Counted from the first letter of the stretch, positions 1 through 9,700 are shown. The stretch: DNA of 45,024 bases from an uncultured Bacteroidota bacterium (GCA_902579065.1 CACHFI010000006.1:1-45024), one strand, 5' to 3'. Made by a program: numbers and translations. The notes: generated by a model from the sequence alone, not told the origin.

Positions 1-1437
1 TGTTGAATAATTAGCCCCATTAACTGTACCGTTATTAGAATTAACTAAATCATATGCTATATTTCCACTTCCCTCATTAAAATCCCATTTTCCAATAAGA
101 CCTGGACTGTTAATTAAAGGAGAGCAAGTATGTAATTCACTAATTTGGTTTGGATTTAATGCAGTATTCCAAATATTAACTTCATCAATTTTACCATCAA
201 AAAATGTTGAATTTCCAGTAATACCTGTTAAATCTTCAGATCTAGCACCGATAACTAAATCGTAGGTTGATGAAACTAATGTACCTGGAATTGTTTGAGA
301 ATTTACAAAAATACCATCCAAATACATTTTAAGAATCCCATTGTCATATGTTACTACATAATCATACCACTGTCCAGTAGAATAGGAAGGAGATGGATAA
401 TAAATTAAAGTATGTTCTCCAGTATTACCAGCATTAGTAGAAACTGAAAACTTCAAACCATTACTGCTGTAATTATTTTCAATAGCAAGTTCAAAACCAC
501 TTGTAGACGAACCATTATTACCAAAGTTTGAAACTAATGCTTCATGGCCACCATTGTTACTTAGCCAAGTATCGGCTTTGAATCTTGCCTGAATTGTAAA
601 TGAATTAGTGAAATTGTAAAGAGAATCATTTGGTATAACAACATGATCACTAGTCCCATCAAAATCTAATGAGGATCCAAATGGTGGATTTTGATTAACT
701 TCTCTATATCTTAGATAATATTTCCAAACCATATTACATGAATCATTCATATTATCCCACGATACTTGAGCTTTTGTATTGGTAACCCAATTTGTATTTA
801 AGTTTGTTGGAACCGTATCTACTGGGTTGCAATAATAACATGATGAGTCATCTATTGTTGCCAATGGATCGTAATTAAACGCAAGGGAATCCATACATCC
901 TGAAACTGGTGGTGTCCATGCAGCAATGGCTGTATTTAATTGATTTTCGATTGTAGAATAAGAACTTGTAGTTACACAATACATTGGACATAGTGTTGTA
1001 TAAGATCTGTCCGGGTATACTACAAAATAGCTTGGAGTATAATAAAGTTGGTAATTAATACCAACTGGAGATACATTATCTGCAATAGGCATTGTAACAC
1101 CATAAGTTGACATAAAATTGGCAATGGCCGCACTATCTGTAGAAGAATTAACCTCTAAACCAAGAAAACGAGCAACATTTGTACCATTTGGACCATTGGT
1201 TTGATATGAGTTTTCAGTTCCAGGAGCATAAGCAATACAATGTCCACAAGTAACACTTAAAAGTTCAAGCACCATAACATATCCACTATCTAAAACATCA
1301 TATAAAGTATGGGATGTACCATTAATATCAGTTACCGAAAAATTTGGTGCATAGCCTGTTCCATTTAACATTCCAGTTTGAGAATAACTAGAAAAATTTA
1401 AAAAAATTAATATAAATAATAGATAAATTTTCTTCAT
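1..1437 (-). CDS. Secreted thioredoxin-like / LamG-like protein, C-terminus cut off by window edge
   Basis: The frame is open from an ATG at 1437 to the window edge, giving 479 residues with no stop seen. Residues 1-19 form a Sec signal peptide (KKIYLLFILIF core, likely cleavage at SYS-Q). Residues about 28-165 look like a thioredoxin/TlpA fold: redox motif CGHC at 64-67 and a YTPSYFVVYPD cis-proline loop further on. Around residue 180 lies a GCxDxxAFNYDPxATxDDxSC-type module, common in secreted proteins of marine flavobacteria. Residues about 250-440 resemble a LamG/concanavalin-like domain (LDFDGTSDHVVIP, KIDEVNIWNTAL, GKWDFNEGSG). A type IX sorting tail would be expected beyond the edge but is not visible. 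It is probably a cell-surface or exported protein; its substrate is unknown. It is transcribed divergently from dapD. Confidence 0.85.
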   Translation of the reverse strand, partial: MKKIYLLFILIFLNFSSYSQTGMLNGTGYAPNFSVTDINGTSHTLYDVLDSGYVMVLELLSVTCGHCIAYAPGTENSYQTNGPNGTNVARFLGLEVNSSTDSAAIANFMSTYGVTMPIADNVSPVGINYQLYYTPSYFVVYPDRSYTTLCPMYCVTTSSYSTIENQLNTAIAAWTPPVSGCMDSLAFNYDPLATIDDSSCYYCNPVDTVPTNLNTNWVTNTKAQVSWDNMNDSCNMVWKYYLRYREVNQNPPFGSSLDFDGTSDHVVIPNDSLYNFTNSFTIQARFKADTWLSNNGGHEALVSNFGNNGSSTSGFELAIENNYSSNGLKFSVSTNAGNTGEHTLIYYPSPSYSTGQWYDYVVTYDNGILKMYLDGIFVNSQTIPGTLVSSTYDLVIGARSEDLTGITGNSTFFDGKIDEVNIWNTALNPNQISELHTCSPLINSPGLIGKWDFNEGSGNIAYDLVNSNNGTVNGANYST

Positions 1438-1459
1438 AATAACTTGAACTTATTCCATA

Positions 1460-1490
1460 CAAATTTAGCAAAAAAAGAAGAAAATATCAA
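1460..1490 (-). promoter_or_regulatory. Promoter for the secreted thioredoxin/LamG gene
   Basis: Read on the minus strand, TAAATTTG (1467-1460) fits the Bacteroidota -7 element TAnnTTTG. A TTG (1490-1488) lies 20 nt upstream at the -33 position. The predicted start of transcription is near 1454, about 17 nt before the ATG. Confidence 0.55.
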
Positions 1491-1503
1491 GTAATAAATC
1501 TAG

Positions 1504-1519
1504 ATTAAAGTATATTTGC
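1504..1519 (+). promoter_or_regulatory. Promoter of the dapD operon (leaderless arrangement)
   Basis: TATATTTG at 1511-1518 matches TAnnTTTG and ends only 5 nt before the dapD ATG at 1524, so the predicted transcript starts at or next to the start codon. The 16 bases ATTAAAGTATATTTGC are identical to those upstream of acnB (41373-41388). No clear -33 TTTG is seen. Confidence 0.6.
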
Positions 1520-1523
1520 TTTT

Positions 1524-2342
1524 ATGAAAAAGCAATGGATAGAATCAATAAATAATGTATGGGAAGACAGAGAGCTTCTAAAAGATGAAAAAACTCAACA
1601 AACAATTCATCAAATTATAGAAGAAGTTGATAAAGGAAGATTGCGTGTTGCTGAAAAATTAGAGTCTGTTTGGCAAGTAAATGATTGGGTAAAAAAAGCC
1701 ATAATTCTTTACTTCCCAATTCAAAAAATGGAGACCATAGAAGTTGGTCCTCTTGAGTTTCATGATAAAATGAAACTAAAATCCAACTATAAAGATCTTG
1801 GTGTTCGTGTTGTACCTCATGCCGTTGCTAGATATGGAGCATTTATTGCAAGTGGAGTTATAATGATGCCATCATATATCAATATTGGCGCTTATGTTGA
1901 TTCAGGAACTATGGTTGATACATGGGCAACCGTTGGCTCTTGTGCTCAGATAGGTAAAAATGTACATCTTTCTGGTGGAGTTGGAATTGGAGGTGTTTTA
2001 GAACCAATTCAAGCTGCTCCAGTAATTATTGAAGATAATGTTTTTATTGGATCGAGATCAATTGTTGTTGAAGGGGTAAAAATTGAACAAGAAGCTGTTC
2101 TTGGTGCAAATGTAGTTTTAACTGCATCAACTAAAATAATTGATGTAAGTGGTAAAGAATCAATTGAATATAAAGGTATTATCCCATCAAGATCAGTAGT
2201 TATACCTGGATCATTAAAAAAAGATTTTCCAGCAGGTGAATATTCAGTCCCATGCGCCTTAATTATTGGTAAAAGAAAAGAGAGTACAGATAAAAAGACT
2301 TCATTAAATGATGCATTAAGAACCTATAATGTGTCAGTGTAA
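1524..2342 (+). CDS. dapD: 2,3,4,5-tetrahydropyridine-2,6-dicarboxylate N-succinyltransferase
   Basis: DapD transfers a succinyl group from succinyl-CoA to tetrahydrodipicolinate in the succinylase branch of lysine and meso-diaminopimelate synthesis, in the cytoplasm. The 272-residue length is normal for the family. An alpha-helical N-terminal part (to about residue 95) precedes a left-handed beta-helix of hexapeptide repeats, with the family signature GAYVDSGTMVDTWATVGSCAQIG and then HLSGGVGIGGVLEP and IEDNVFIGSRS. It is the first gene of a six-gene run. Its TAA stop overlaps the ATG of the glycosyltransferase (TAATG), suggesting translational coupling. Meso-diaminopimelate supply fits a Gram-negative peptidoglycan. 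Confidence 0.97.
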   Translation: MKKQWIESINNVWEDRELLKDEKTQQTIHQIIEEVDKGRLRVAEKLESVWQVNDWVKKAIILYFPIQKMETIEVGPLEFHDKMKLKSNYKDLGVRVVPHAVARYGAFIASGVIMMPSYINIGAYVDSGTMVDTWATVGSCAQIGKNVHLSGGVGIGGVLEPIQAAPVIIEDNVFIGSRSIVVEGVKIEQEAVLGANVVLTASTKIIDVSGKESIEYKGIIPSRSVVIPGSLKKDFPAGEYSVPCALIIGKRKESTDKKTSLNDALRTYNVSV

Positions 2343-3463
2343 TGCGTATAGGTTTTGATGCAAAAAGAGCTTTTTCAAATTTTACTGGACTTGGGAACTA
2401 TTCTAGAGATACCATTAGAATACTAGAAAAATTTTATCCTAAAAATCAATATTATTTATTTACTCCTAACTCAAAGCTTAACAAAAGATTAGATTTCATA
2501 AATAAAAAAGAAAATATTCATACTGTTAGCCCTAATAATTTTTTCGACAAAACATTTAAATCATTATGGAGATCAAAAAATATAGTTCGAGACATTATTA
2601 AACATAAGATTGATATATTTCATGGGCTTAGTCATGAGTTACCCATTGGAATTGAAAAGACTAATATTAAAACAGTGGTTACTATACATGATCTTATTTA
2701 TCTTAGATACCCTAAACTGTTTACAAAAATTGATAGAAAAATTTATGATAAAAAATTTAGATCTGCATGTGAAAGAGCTGATAAAATTATTGCTGTTAGC
2801 AAGCAAACTAAAAGTGATATAATTGAATTTTTCAATATTAATCAAGACAAAATTGAAGTAGTATATCAAGGATGCAATCAGGAATTTAAAACAAAAAAAA
2901 GTGAAGACGAAATTTCAAATATTAAAAATAAATATAGCCTGTTTGACAACTATCTTTTGTACGTGAGTTCAATAGAGGAAAGAAAGAATCTTTTGACATT
3001 ACTAAAAGTATTAAAAAATCTTCCTGAAAGGAATTTAGTTATTATTGGTGATGGTTTATCATACAAAAAGAAATGTTTAGATTTTATTCATCACAACAAG
3101 CTTGAAAAAAGAGTTAAAATACTTTCTGGTTTAGATTTATTTGAAATGTCATGTATTTATCAAAAAGCTGAAATGATGATATACCCATCAATATTTGAAG
3201 GATTTGGAATCCCAATTTTAGAAGCTTTAAATAGTCAAATCCCTGTTATTACTTCAAAGGGAGGTTGTTTTAGTGAGGCAGGTGGAAAAAATTCATTCTA
3301 CATTGATCCATTATCAATTGATTCAATTTCAGATGCAATTATTAAAATTGAACAAGATCAAAATCTTAAAGATAAAATGATAGAAGAAGGTCACAGACAT
3401 GCACAAAAATTTAACGATGAAACAATTGCAATTAATTTAATGAAAATATATAGTTCATTATAA
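2342..3463 (+). CDS. Glycosyltransferase, GT4 (group 1) family
   Basis: This 373-residue protein has the two Rossmann-like halves of a GT-B enzyme. The N-terminal acceptor domain opens with MRIGFDAKRAFSNFTGLGNYSR and contains FHGLSHELP and TIHDLIYLRYP. The C-terminal donor domain has YVSSIEERKNLLTLL and the EX7E motif in EGFGIPILE, typical of retaining GT4 enzymes using nucleotide-sugar donors. There is no signal peptide, so it should act on the cytoplasmic face of the membrane. Donor and acceptor cannot be told from sequence; mannosyl- or glucosyl-transfer into surface polysaccharide is plausible. It overlaps dapD and tsaC by one base at each end (TAATG), so it is probably co-expressed with lysine and tRNA genes without sharing their pathway. 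Confidence 0.9.
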   Translation: MRIGFDAKRAFSNFTGLGNYSRDTIRILEKFYPKNQYYLFTPNSKLNKRLDFINKKENIHTVSPNNFFDKTFKSLWRSKNIVRDIIKHKIDIFHGLSHELPIGIEKTNIKTVVTIHDLIYLRYPKLFTKIDRKIYDKKFRSACERADKIIAVSKQTKSDIIEFFNINQDKIEVVYQGCNQEFKTKKSEDEISNIKNKYSLFDNYLLYVSSIEERKNLLTLLKVLKNLPERNLVIIGDGLSYKKKCLDFIHHNKLEKRVKILSGLDLFEMSCIYQKAEMMIYPSIFEGFGIPILEALNSQIPVITSKGGCFSEAGGKNSFYIDPLSIDSISDAIIKIEQDQNLKDKMIEEGHRHAQKFNDETIAINLMKIYSSL

Positions 3464-4017
3464 TGGAAGAAGAAATTAAAAATTGTGTTGAAACTTTAAA
3501 AAAAGGCGGTATCATACTATATCCAACAGATACCGTATGGGGTATTGGATGTGATGCAACCAATGAAAAAGCTGTTAAAAAAATATATGAGCTAAAAAGA
3601 CGGTCTAAAAGTAAGGCGCTTATTATTTTAATAGCTGAATATGCTAATCTATATAGACTAATTGATCAAATTTCTCCAGATTCATACGAACATATTCACT
3701 CCAAAAAACCAACTACAGTTATTTTTGATAACGTAAAAAATATTTCTAAACATGCTATCGCAAATGATGGTAGTGCTGCAATTAGATTGCCAAATGATGA
3801 GTTTTGTAAGAAAATAATAAGTTCATTAGGACAACCTATTGTTTCTACATCTGCCAATATTAGTGGAGGAGATAATCCAAAATCATTTAAAGAGATTAAT
3901 AAAGAATTAAAAGACAATGTAGATTATGTAGTAAATTTACGTCAGAATGAAATAATGGATAGGCCATCATCAATTATTAAAATCTGTGAAGACGGTAAAA
4001 TTCAAAAAATAAGATAG
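3463..4017 (+). CDS. tsaC: L-threonylcarbamoyladenylate synthase (short YrdC/TsaC type)
   Basis: The enzyme makes threonylcarbamoyl-AMP from threonine, bicarbonate and ATP, the first step of t6A37 formation on ANN-decoding tRNAs. The 184-residue YrdC/Sua5 fold is single-domain, without the C-terminal Sua5 extension. Visible family motifs are GGIILYPTDTVWGIGCDA near the N-terminus, the basic YELKRRSKSKALIILI stretch at about 42-57 that binds ATP and substrate, and PIVSTSANISGG at about 126-137. The start overlaps the preceding stop (TAATG), and its own TAG stop shares its G with the GTG start of cca. The naming between tsaC and tsaC2/sua5 is a convention and either could be used. Confidence 0.93.
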   Translation: MEEEIKNCVETLKKGGIILYPTDTVWGIGCDATNEKAVKKIYELKRRSKSKALIILIAEYANLYRLIDQISPDSYEHIHSKKPTTVIFDNVKNISKHAIANDGSAAIRLPNDEFCKKIISSLGQPIVSTSANISGGDNPKSFKEINKELKDNVDYVVNLRQNEIMDRPSSIIKICEDGKIQKIR

Positions 4018-5435
4018 TGGAATTCAAAGAAGAACTTAATAAGCCTATATTTAAAACTGTCTCTGAAATTGCTGACAGCCTTAACTACCCAACATTTGTA
4101 GTAGGAGGATGGGTTAGAGACTTATTACTTGAAAGAAAAAGAGAAGTTGAAGATATAGATTTTGTTTGTATAGGAAGCGGAATAACTTTAGCAGAAAATA
4201 TAGCAGAAGAATTAGGAAATAGTGCTACTCTTAAAATCTTTAAAAACTTTGGTACAGCCATGATTTCATTTAAAGGAGAAAACTATGAATTTGTAGGAGC
4301 GAGAAAAGAATCTTATAGAAGAGATTCAAGAAAACCTATAGTGGAAGATGGAACCTTAGAAGATGATCAAAACAGAAGAGATTTTACTATAAATGCAATG
4401 GCTATTCAACTTAATAGTGAAAATTTTGGAAATTTTCTTGATCCATTTAATGGAAAAGAAGATCTAAAAAATAAAATTATCAAAACACCATTAGATCCGA
4501 ACACAACATTTAGTGACGATCCTTTAAGAATGATGAGAGCAATAAGATTTGCTAATCAACTCAATTTTAATATTGAAAACAAAACACTTAAAGCTATAAA
4601 GAATAATGCCGAAAGATTAGAAATAATTTCAAAGGAAAGAATTACAGATGAACTAAATAAAATAATAATGTGTGATAAACCATCTAATGGTTTTAAGTTA
4701 TTATTTAATACAAATTTACTACATCAATTTTTTAATGAAATGTGTAAATTACAAGGAGTAGAAAAGATTAATAATCATTCTCATAAAGATAACTTCTTTC
4801 ACACATTGGAAGTTTTAGATAATATTTGTAAGAATTCAGACGATCTATGGTTACGATGGGCTGCTATTTTACATGATATTGCAAAGCCACAAACAAAAAA
4901 ATATGAAGAAGGAATTGGATGGACATTTCATGCTCATGAATTTATTGGAAGTAAAATGGTAAAAGGAATTTTTAAAAAATTAAAACTCCCTCTTAACCAT
5001 AAAATGGAATTTGTAAAAAAAATGGTAGCTCTACACCTACGTCCAATTGTACTTGCACAAGATATTGTTACTGATTCTGCTGTAAGAAGATTATTATTTG
5101 ATGCTGGAGACGATATAGATAAATTAATGATGTTGTGTGATGCTGACATTACATCAAAAAATCCAAATAAAGTCAAAAAATATTTAGCTAATTTCAAACT
5201 TGTAAGAAAAAAACTGAAAGAGGTTGAAGAAAAAGACAGAATAAGAAATTTTCAACCACCAGTTGATGGAAATGAGATTATGCAGCTATTTAAAATAAAA
5301 TCTGGAAAACAAATTGGAGATTTAAAAAAATTAATTAAAGATGCTATTCTAGATGGTTTAGTAAAAAACAATAAGCAAGATGCTTTAATTTTTTTAGAAA
5401 AAAAAGCTACAGAATTAAATATCGAAAAAAAATGA
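4017..5435 (+). CDS. cca: CCA-adding tRNA nucleotidyltransferase with HD domain
   Basis: The 472-residue class II nucleotidyltransferase completes or repairs the 3' CCA end of tRNA. The head carries GGWVRD at about 30-35 and the metal-binding DID at 46-48. The RRDFTINAMA and DDPLRMMRAIRFA motifs follow, corresponding to the base-recognition and neck regions. A C-terminal HD hydrolase-type domain is present (HTLEVL, then HD at about 286-287 in AAILHDIAKP, HEFIGSK). The start is GTG at 4017, overlapping the tsaC stop (TAGTG); no other start gives the conserved N-terminus. The 3' end overlaps the next gene (ATGA). Whether it is a full CCA enzyme or an A- or CC-adding partial enzyme cannot be decided from the sequence alone. 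Confidence 0.93.
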   Translation: MEFKEELNKPIFKTVSEIADSLNYPTFVVGGWVRDLLLERKREVEDIDFVCIGSGITLAENIAEELGNSATLKIFKNFGTAMISFKGENYEFVGARKESYRRDSRKPIVEDGTLEDDQNRRDFTINAMAIQLNSENFGNFLDPFNGKEDLKNKIIKTPLDPNTTFSDDPLRMMRAIRFANQLNFNIENKTLKAIKNNAERLEIISKERITDELNKIIMCDKPSNGFKLLFNTNLLHQFFNEMCKLQGVEKINNHSHKDNFFHTLEVLDNICKNSDDLWLRWAAILHDIAKPQTKKYEEGIGWTFHAHEFIGSKMVKGIFKKLKLPLNHKMEFVKKMVALHLRPIVLAQDIVTDSAVRRLLFDAGDDIDKLMMLCDADITSKNPNKVKKYLANFKLVRKKLKEVEEKDRIRNFQPPVDGNEIMQLFKIKSGKQIGDLKKLIKDAILDGLVKNNKQDALIFLEKKATELNIEKK

Positions 5436-5887
5436 AATTTTGTTTAAGAATTACTTTAGAATCAAAAGAAGATGTAGTTAGAGAAATTGAAATTAACTCA
5501 GACATTGTATTAAGTGATTTACATCATTTCATTATTGAAGTTTTTGGTCTTGACAATAAAGAACTCGCTTCATTTTACACTGTCGATAATGAATTAGAAC
5601 TAATTGAAGAAATTCCCCTATTCTCTTTTGAAGAGCATACGCCAAGTATGGAAAATATAAAATTAAATAGTTTATTAACTGAAAAAATGGATAAACTTCT
5701 TTACGTTTTTGACTATATGAAGATGTGGAGATTTTTAGTTGAACTAATAGATGTTGAAAAGGGTTTTATTGAAAAAAAATGCACATTTCAAATAGGAGAA
5801 ATTCCAAATGAAGCCCCTGAAATAATTTTTTCTAATGAAAAAGAAAACGATTTTTGCTCTGAAGAAGAAGAGGATGAATTCTACTAA
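5432..5887 (+). CDS. pRiA4b ORF-3-like protein (IS1096 TnpR-like fold), function unknown
   Basis: This 151-residue acidic protein matches the pRiA4b ORF-3 family (PF07929) by its opening, KFCLRITLESKEDVVREIEI followed by LSDLHHFIIEVFGLDNKELASFY, and by WRFLVELIDVEK near residue 100. The tail is strongly acidic (EKENDFCSEEEEDEFY). The family is often labelled IS1096 passenger TnpR, but no transposase or inverted repeats occur here, and the gene looks like a resident operon member. It overlaps cca by 4 nt (ATGA) and miaA by 14 nt, so it sits between three tRNA-maturation genes. No catalytic residues are recognisable. A role linked to tRNA or translation is only inferred from position. Confidence 0.8.
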   Translation: MKFCLRITLESKEDVVREIEINSDIVLSDLHHFIIEVFGLDNKELASFYTVDNELELIEEIPLFSFEEHTPSMENIKLNSLLTEKMDKLLYVFDYMKMWRFLVELIDVEKGFIEKKCTFQIGEIPNEAPEIIFSNEKENDFCSEEEEDEFY

Positions 5888-6773
5888 AAAATTAGTTGTT
5901 ATTTTAGGTCCAACGGCTTGTGGTAAAACATCATTAAGTTTAGAAATTGCCAAAAAATTAAATACTGAAATAATTTCTTGTGATTCTAGACAATTCTATA
6001 AGGAACTTAAGATCGGGTCAGCCCCACCTACTATCGATGAGCAAAAACTTATAAAGCATCATTTCATTCAACATCTTTCAATAAACCAAGATTATAGTAT
6101 TGGTCAATACGAGAATGATGCAATTAAAAAAATCTCACAACTTTTTGATAAAAATGATTATTTAATTCTTGTGGGAGGTTCTGGATTATATATTGATGCT
6201 ATCTGTAACGGAGTAGATGAAATACCAAATGTCAATAAAGAAATTCGGGAAACTATTAATGAAGAATTTGATGAAAAAGGATTGGAATGGCTACAGAAAA
6301 AAATATTTGAAATAGATCCGGAACTTTATAGCAAGACAGATATTAAAAATCCACAAAGACTTAAAAGATGCTTGGAGGTTTTTATAGGAACAGGAAATAA
6401 GTTATCATCATATCATAAAAAAAAGAAAAAAAAGAGAGATTTTCAAATTATTAAAATTGGGATTAAAACAGACAGAGAAGATCTGTACAAAACAATTAAT
6501 AAAAGAGTCGATATGATGATTAATGATGGATTAGTCGAAGAATCAAAATCATTAATAAAATTTAAATATAAAAATGCATTAAATACAGTTGGTTATAAGG
6601 AATTATTTAACTACTTCGATAGTAATATAGAGTTAGACGAAGCAATTGAAGAAATTAAAAAAAATACAAGAAGATTAGCCAAAAGACAGCTTACCTGGTT
6701 TAGAAATGACAAAACAATAAACTGGTTTTTAAATAGTGAAAAAAATAAGATAATAGATACTATCTTAAAATAG
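5874..6773 (+). CDS. miaA: tRNA dimethylallyltransferase
   Basis: MiaA attaches a dimethylallyl group to N6 of A37 in tRNAs reading UNN codons. The protein is 299 residues from the ATG at 5874. An in-frame upstream ATG at 5835 would add 13 lysine-rich residues not typical of the family. The P-loop GPTACGKT lies at 12-19, followed by SCDSRQFYKELKIGSAPP (substrate aspartate), HHFIQH, LVGGSGLYIDAI and NPQRLKRCLEV, all family hallmarks, and TVGYKEL and TRRLAKRQLTWFRND towards the C-terminus. A run of six lysines near residue 180 (A-rich DNA at about 6416-6436) is unusual. It overlaps the previous gene by 14 nt, and its 3' end overlaps the convergent gene by 14 nt, so no terminator separates them. 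Confidence 0.96.
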   Translation: MNSTKKLVVILGPTACGKTSLSLEIAKKLNTEIISCDSRQFYKELKIGSAPPTIDEQKLIKHHFIQHLSINQDYSIGQYENDAIKKISQLFDKNDYLILVGGSGLYIDAICNGVDEIPNVNKEIRETINEEFDEKGLEWLQKKIFEIDPELYSKTDIKNPQRLKRCLEVFIGTGNKLSSYHKKKKKKRDFQIIKIGIKTDREDLYKTINKRVDMMINDGLVEESKSLIKFKYKNALNTVGYKELFNYFDSNIELDEAIEEIKKNTRRLAKRQLTWFRNDKTINWFLNSEKNKIIDTILK

Positions 6774-9700
6774 TAACAGTTCCCTGAATTGGATCATATC
6801 CATTTCCTAACTCAATGTGATAATAATAAACTCCATCAGGGACTTCATTTCCATTTTCAGTTTTACCATCCCAAGGAGTTTGATAACCTTCAGATTCAAA
6901 CACCTTTCTTCCAAACCTTCCCCAAACTGTAATCTCAGAATCACTATACAAATATGCTTGTTCTAAATTCCAATAGTCATTTACTTGATCATTATTTGGA
7001 GTAAATACATTTGGAACACACTCTGGTGTCATTGCAGCAATTCTGAAAATAGTGTCTAAAGTACATGCATTATTATCCATCACTTGCACTGATAATGGAC
7101 CAGGAGATAAAGCAAGATTAGTTGTACTATCTGTACCTCCATTTGTCCATAAATAAGTATATGGATCTGTTCCTCCTTCAGGAGTAACTGCCAGTTCAAC
7201 ATCTAAGTTTTCTAAATTACATTCAATTAAATTATCACCAGGAGTTAAAGTAACTGATATTGGATCAATGGTAAAAAATGTATCAATAGTACATCCATCT
7301 CTATCAGTAACTTCCAGCCAATGATCTCCAGGACAAATATTTGCTTGCTGAGTTGCAAAACCACTTGATGGTCCCCATAAATATGTATAAGGACCAAAGC
7401 CCCATAATAATGAATCTGGATATACTGTTGTTTTTTCTAAATCAACAATATCTCCAAGTAGATACCAATCAACAATTAAAGTATCCTCAACAAAACAACC
7501 GTTGGATTGATCTGTAGTTTTTACAACATAAGTTCCTTGACATAAATTAACAACATCCGATAAATTACTAGAAACTAAGGCTCCATTAATATCAAACCAT
7601 TCATATAAAAATGATGTACCTGAAGATAGTGGATCAACTTCAACAGAAGAAGTGTGATTTGTGTCGTTATAAGAAACACTTGTAATTAAATCATATGGAG
7701 GTAAATTAAATCCTACCGAATCTGTATTCCCACATGAATCTGTAGCAATTACCCAACAAGTACTTACAAATACATTACTAATTGATTGTGTTGTTTCTCC
7801 GGTACTCCATAAATAAGTAATAGGTGGTGTACCACCTGTTGTTTGAATACTTGCAGATCCACCATCTGAACATAGTGGATTATTTGATGATGAATCAGAA
7901 ATAAAAAACTCATCTGGTTGAGTGATGGTAACTGATGCAGAAACAGTACATCCATTATTATCAATAACATCACAAGACCAAGTACCAGCTCCAATTACAC
8001 TTTGAGAATTAGTAGATCCATTACTCCATAAAAAATTATATGGCCCAGTACCACCTGTAATTATTGCTGAAATAGACGTAAGTCCCCCATAACAATCTAG
8101 TGGGTTGCTATAATTATCAAAATATAGCAATAATGAATCTGGTTGGCTTAAAGTATATGTCGTACTATATTCGCATAAATTATCGTCAATCACATTTAGA
8201 GTATATGATCCAGCAGGAAGACCAAAAAGTGAATCACTCGTACCTGTTCCATTAGACCAATTCAAAGAATACGGAGATTGACCACCAGTAACATTGACAT
8301 GTATAACTCCATCGCTCAAACCATTACAAGAAGGTAAAGTTAAATTTGGATTAACATAAATGGAATTATTTTGATCAACATCAAAATAAAAAGTTTGTTT
8401 ACAACCTATGGAATCTTCAACTTCTAGAAAATAATTTCCTTCAAACAAACTATCTAATAATGGCCCTTGACCAAAACCACCCCATGTATAAACATAAGGA
8501 AAATTACCACCAAAAGTTGTATCAATATTTATAGAGCCTGAAGCTTCACCATAACACAATACATCATTAATAGTTTCACTAACAGATATTTCAAAATTAG
8601 CTTGGATCGTATCAATTAGAAGTGTATCAGAGCATCCAAAAATCGTATCCAAAATAATTATTTCGTAGCCTTGACCTACTTGTAATTCAAAACACCAATT
8701 TGAAGTAGTGTTTGATTCAGTCCAAAAATAATTTTCAGATCCATTACCACCAGTTATTGAGTCGATGACAAACAATCCAGAATCAGATAAACATTGTATT
8801 GGAATAACCTCAGAAACAAATAACTCATATTGATCAGGTTCTGTTAAAGTAAATAAAGTATCAATAAAGCAACCAAAACTATCTTCAATAACAATATTAT
8901 ATGTGCCAAATGAAAGATTATCAAATAAAATACTGTCGATAATTAAAGAAGAATCACTTAGAGCAGCAAGCTGAGAAAAATTATTAGAAACAACTAGATC
9001 GTCACTTCTATAAATTGTATCATTATTATTATCAAGTATATAGTATGAATAATTTCGAGTTGAATGATATTTCCTCCCCCCTTTAACAGCTAGCATAATA
9101 CTACCATCTTGACCGCCAAAACAACTTATATTATTTAGATTTAAACTATCTATCTCAATTGGATACGGGTTGTTTATTCTTCTAAAATCTAATGTATCTC
9201 TACATCCAATTGCATCTGTAACAACAACATTATAAAATCCAGCAGAAACATTTGAGAGTATATTTGTTGAATCTCCAATTGGCGTTAAATTAGCCCCAAG
9301 CAAATTGCTTGAACTAAACCATTGATAAGTATAATATTCGTCTCCAGTTGTGTCATTTGGATAATAAAAACCTAAAGAATCATATGTACTTGAATCTGGA
9401 TCAAATACAATACCTCCAAAAGTAGGAGCAGAAAGAATTCCAGAGGAATCTCCAAAACATTTTATTTTTTGTTCTTGACCCAGTCCAACGGTTACTGGAC
9501 ATGGTATAAAAAAGATATATTCATTAAATGAAAAATTTGATTGATCAAAAACAGTTACTCTGTGTTTTCCACATTGAGTAGTAAAAATTGAATCATTGGT
9601 TTGATTTATAAAATATAATGAGTTGGTATCAACAGGATACCATAATGAATCATCATAAGGTTGATGTTCCCAATCATCTGCTTCAAGGACATAGGAATTA

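Noticed and set aside
5432-5887. Mobile element passenger gene (IS1096 TnpR annotation)
   Set aside because: No transposase, terminal inverted repeats or target duplications are seen, and the gene overlaps both neighbours inside a housekeeping operon.
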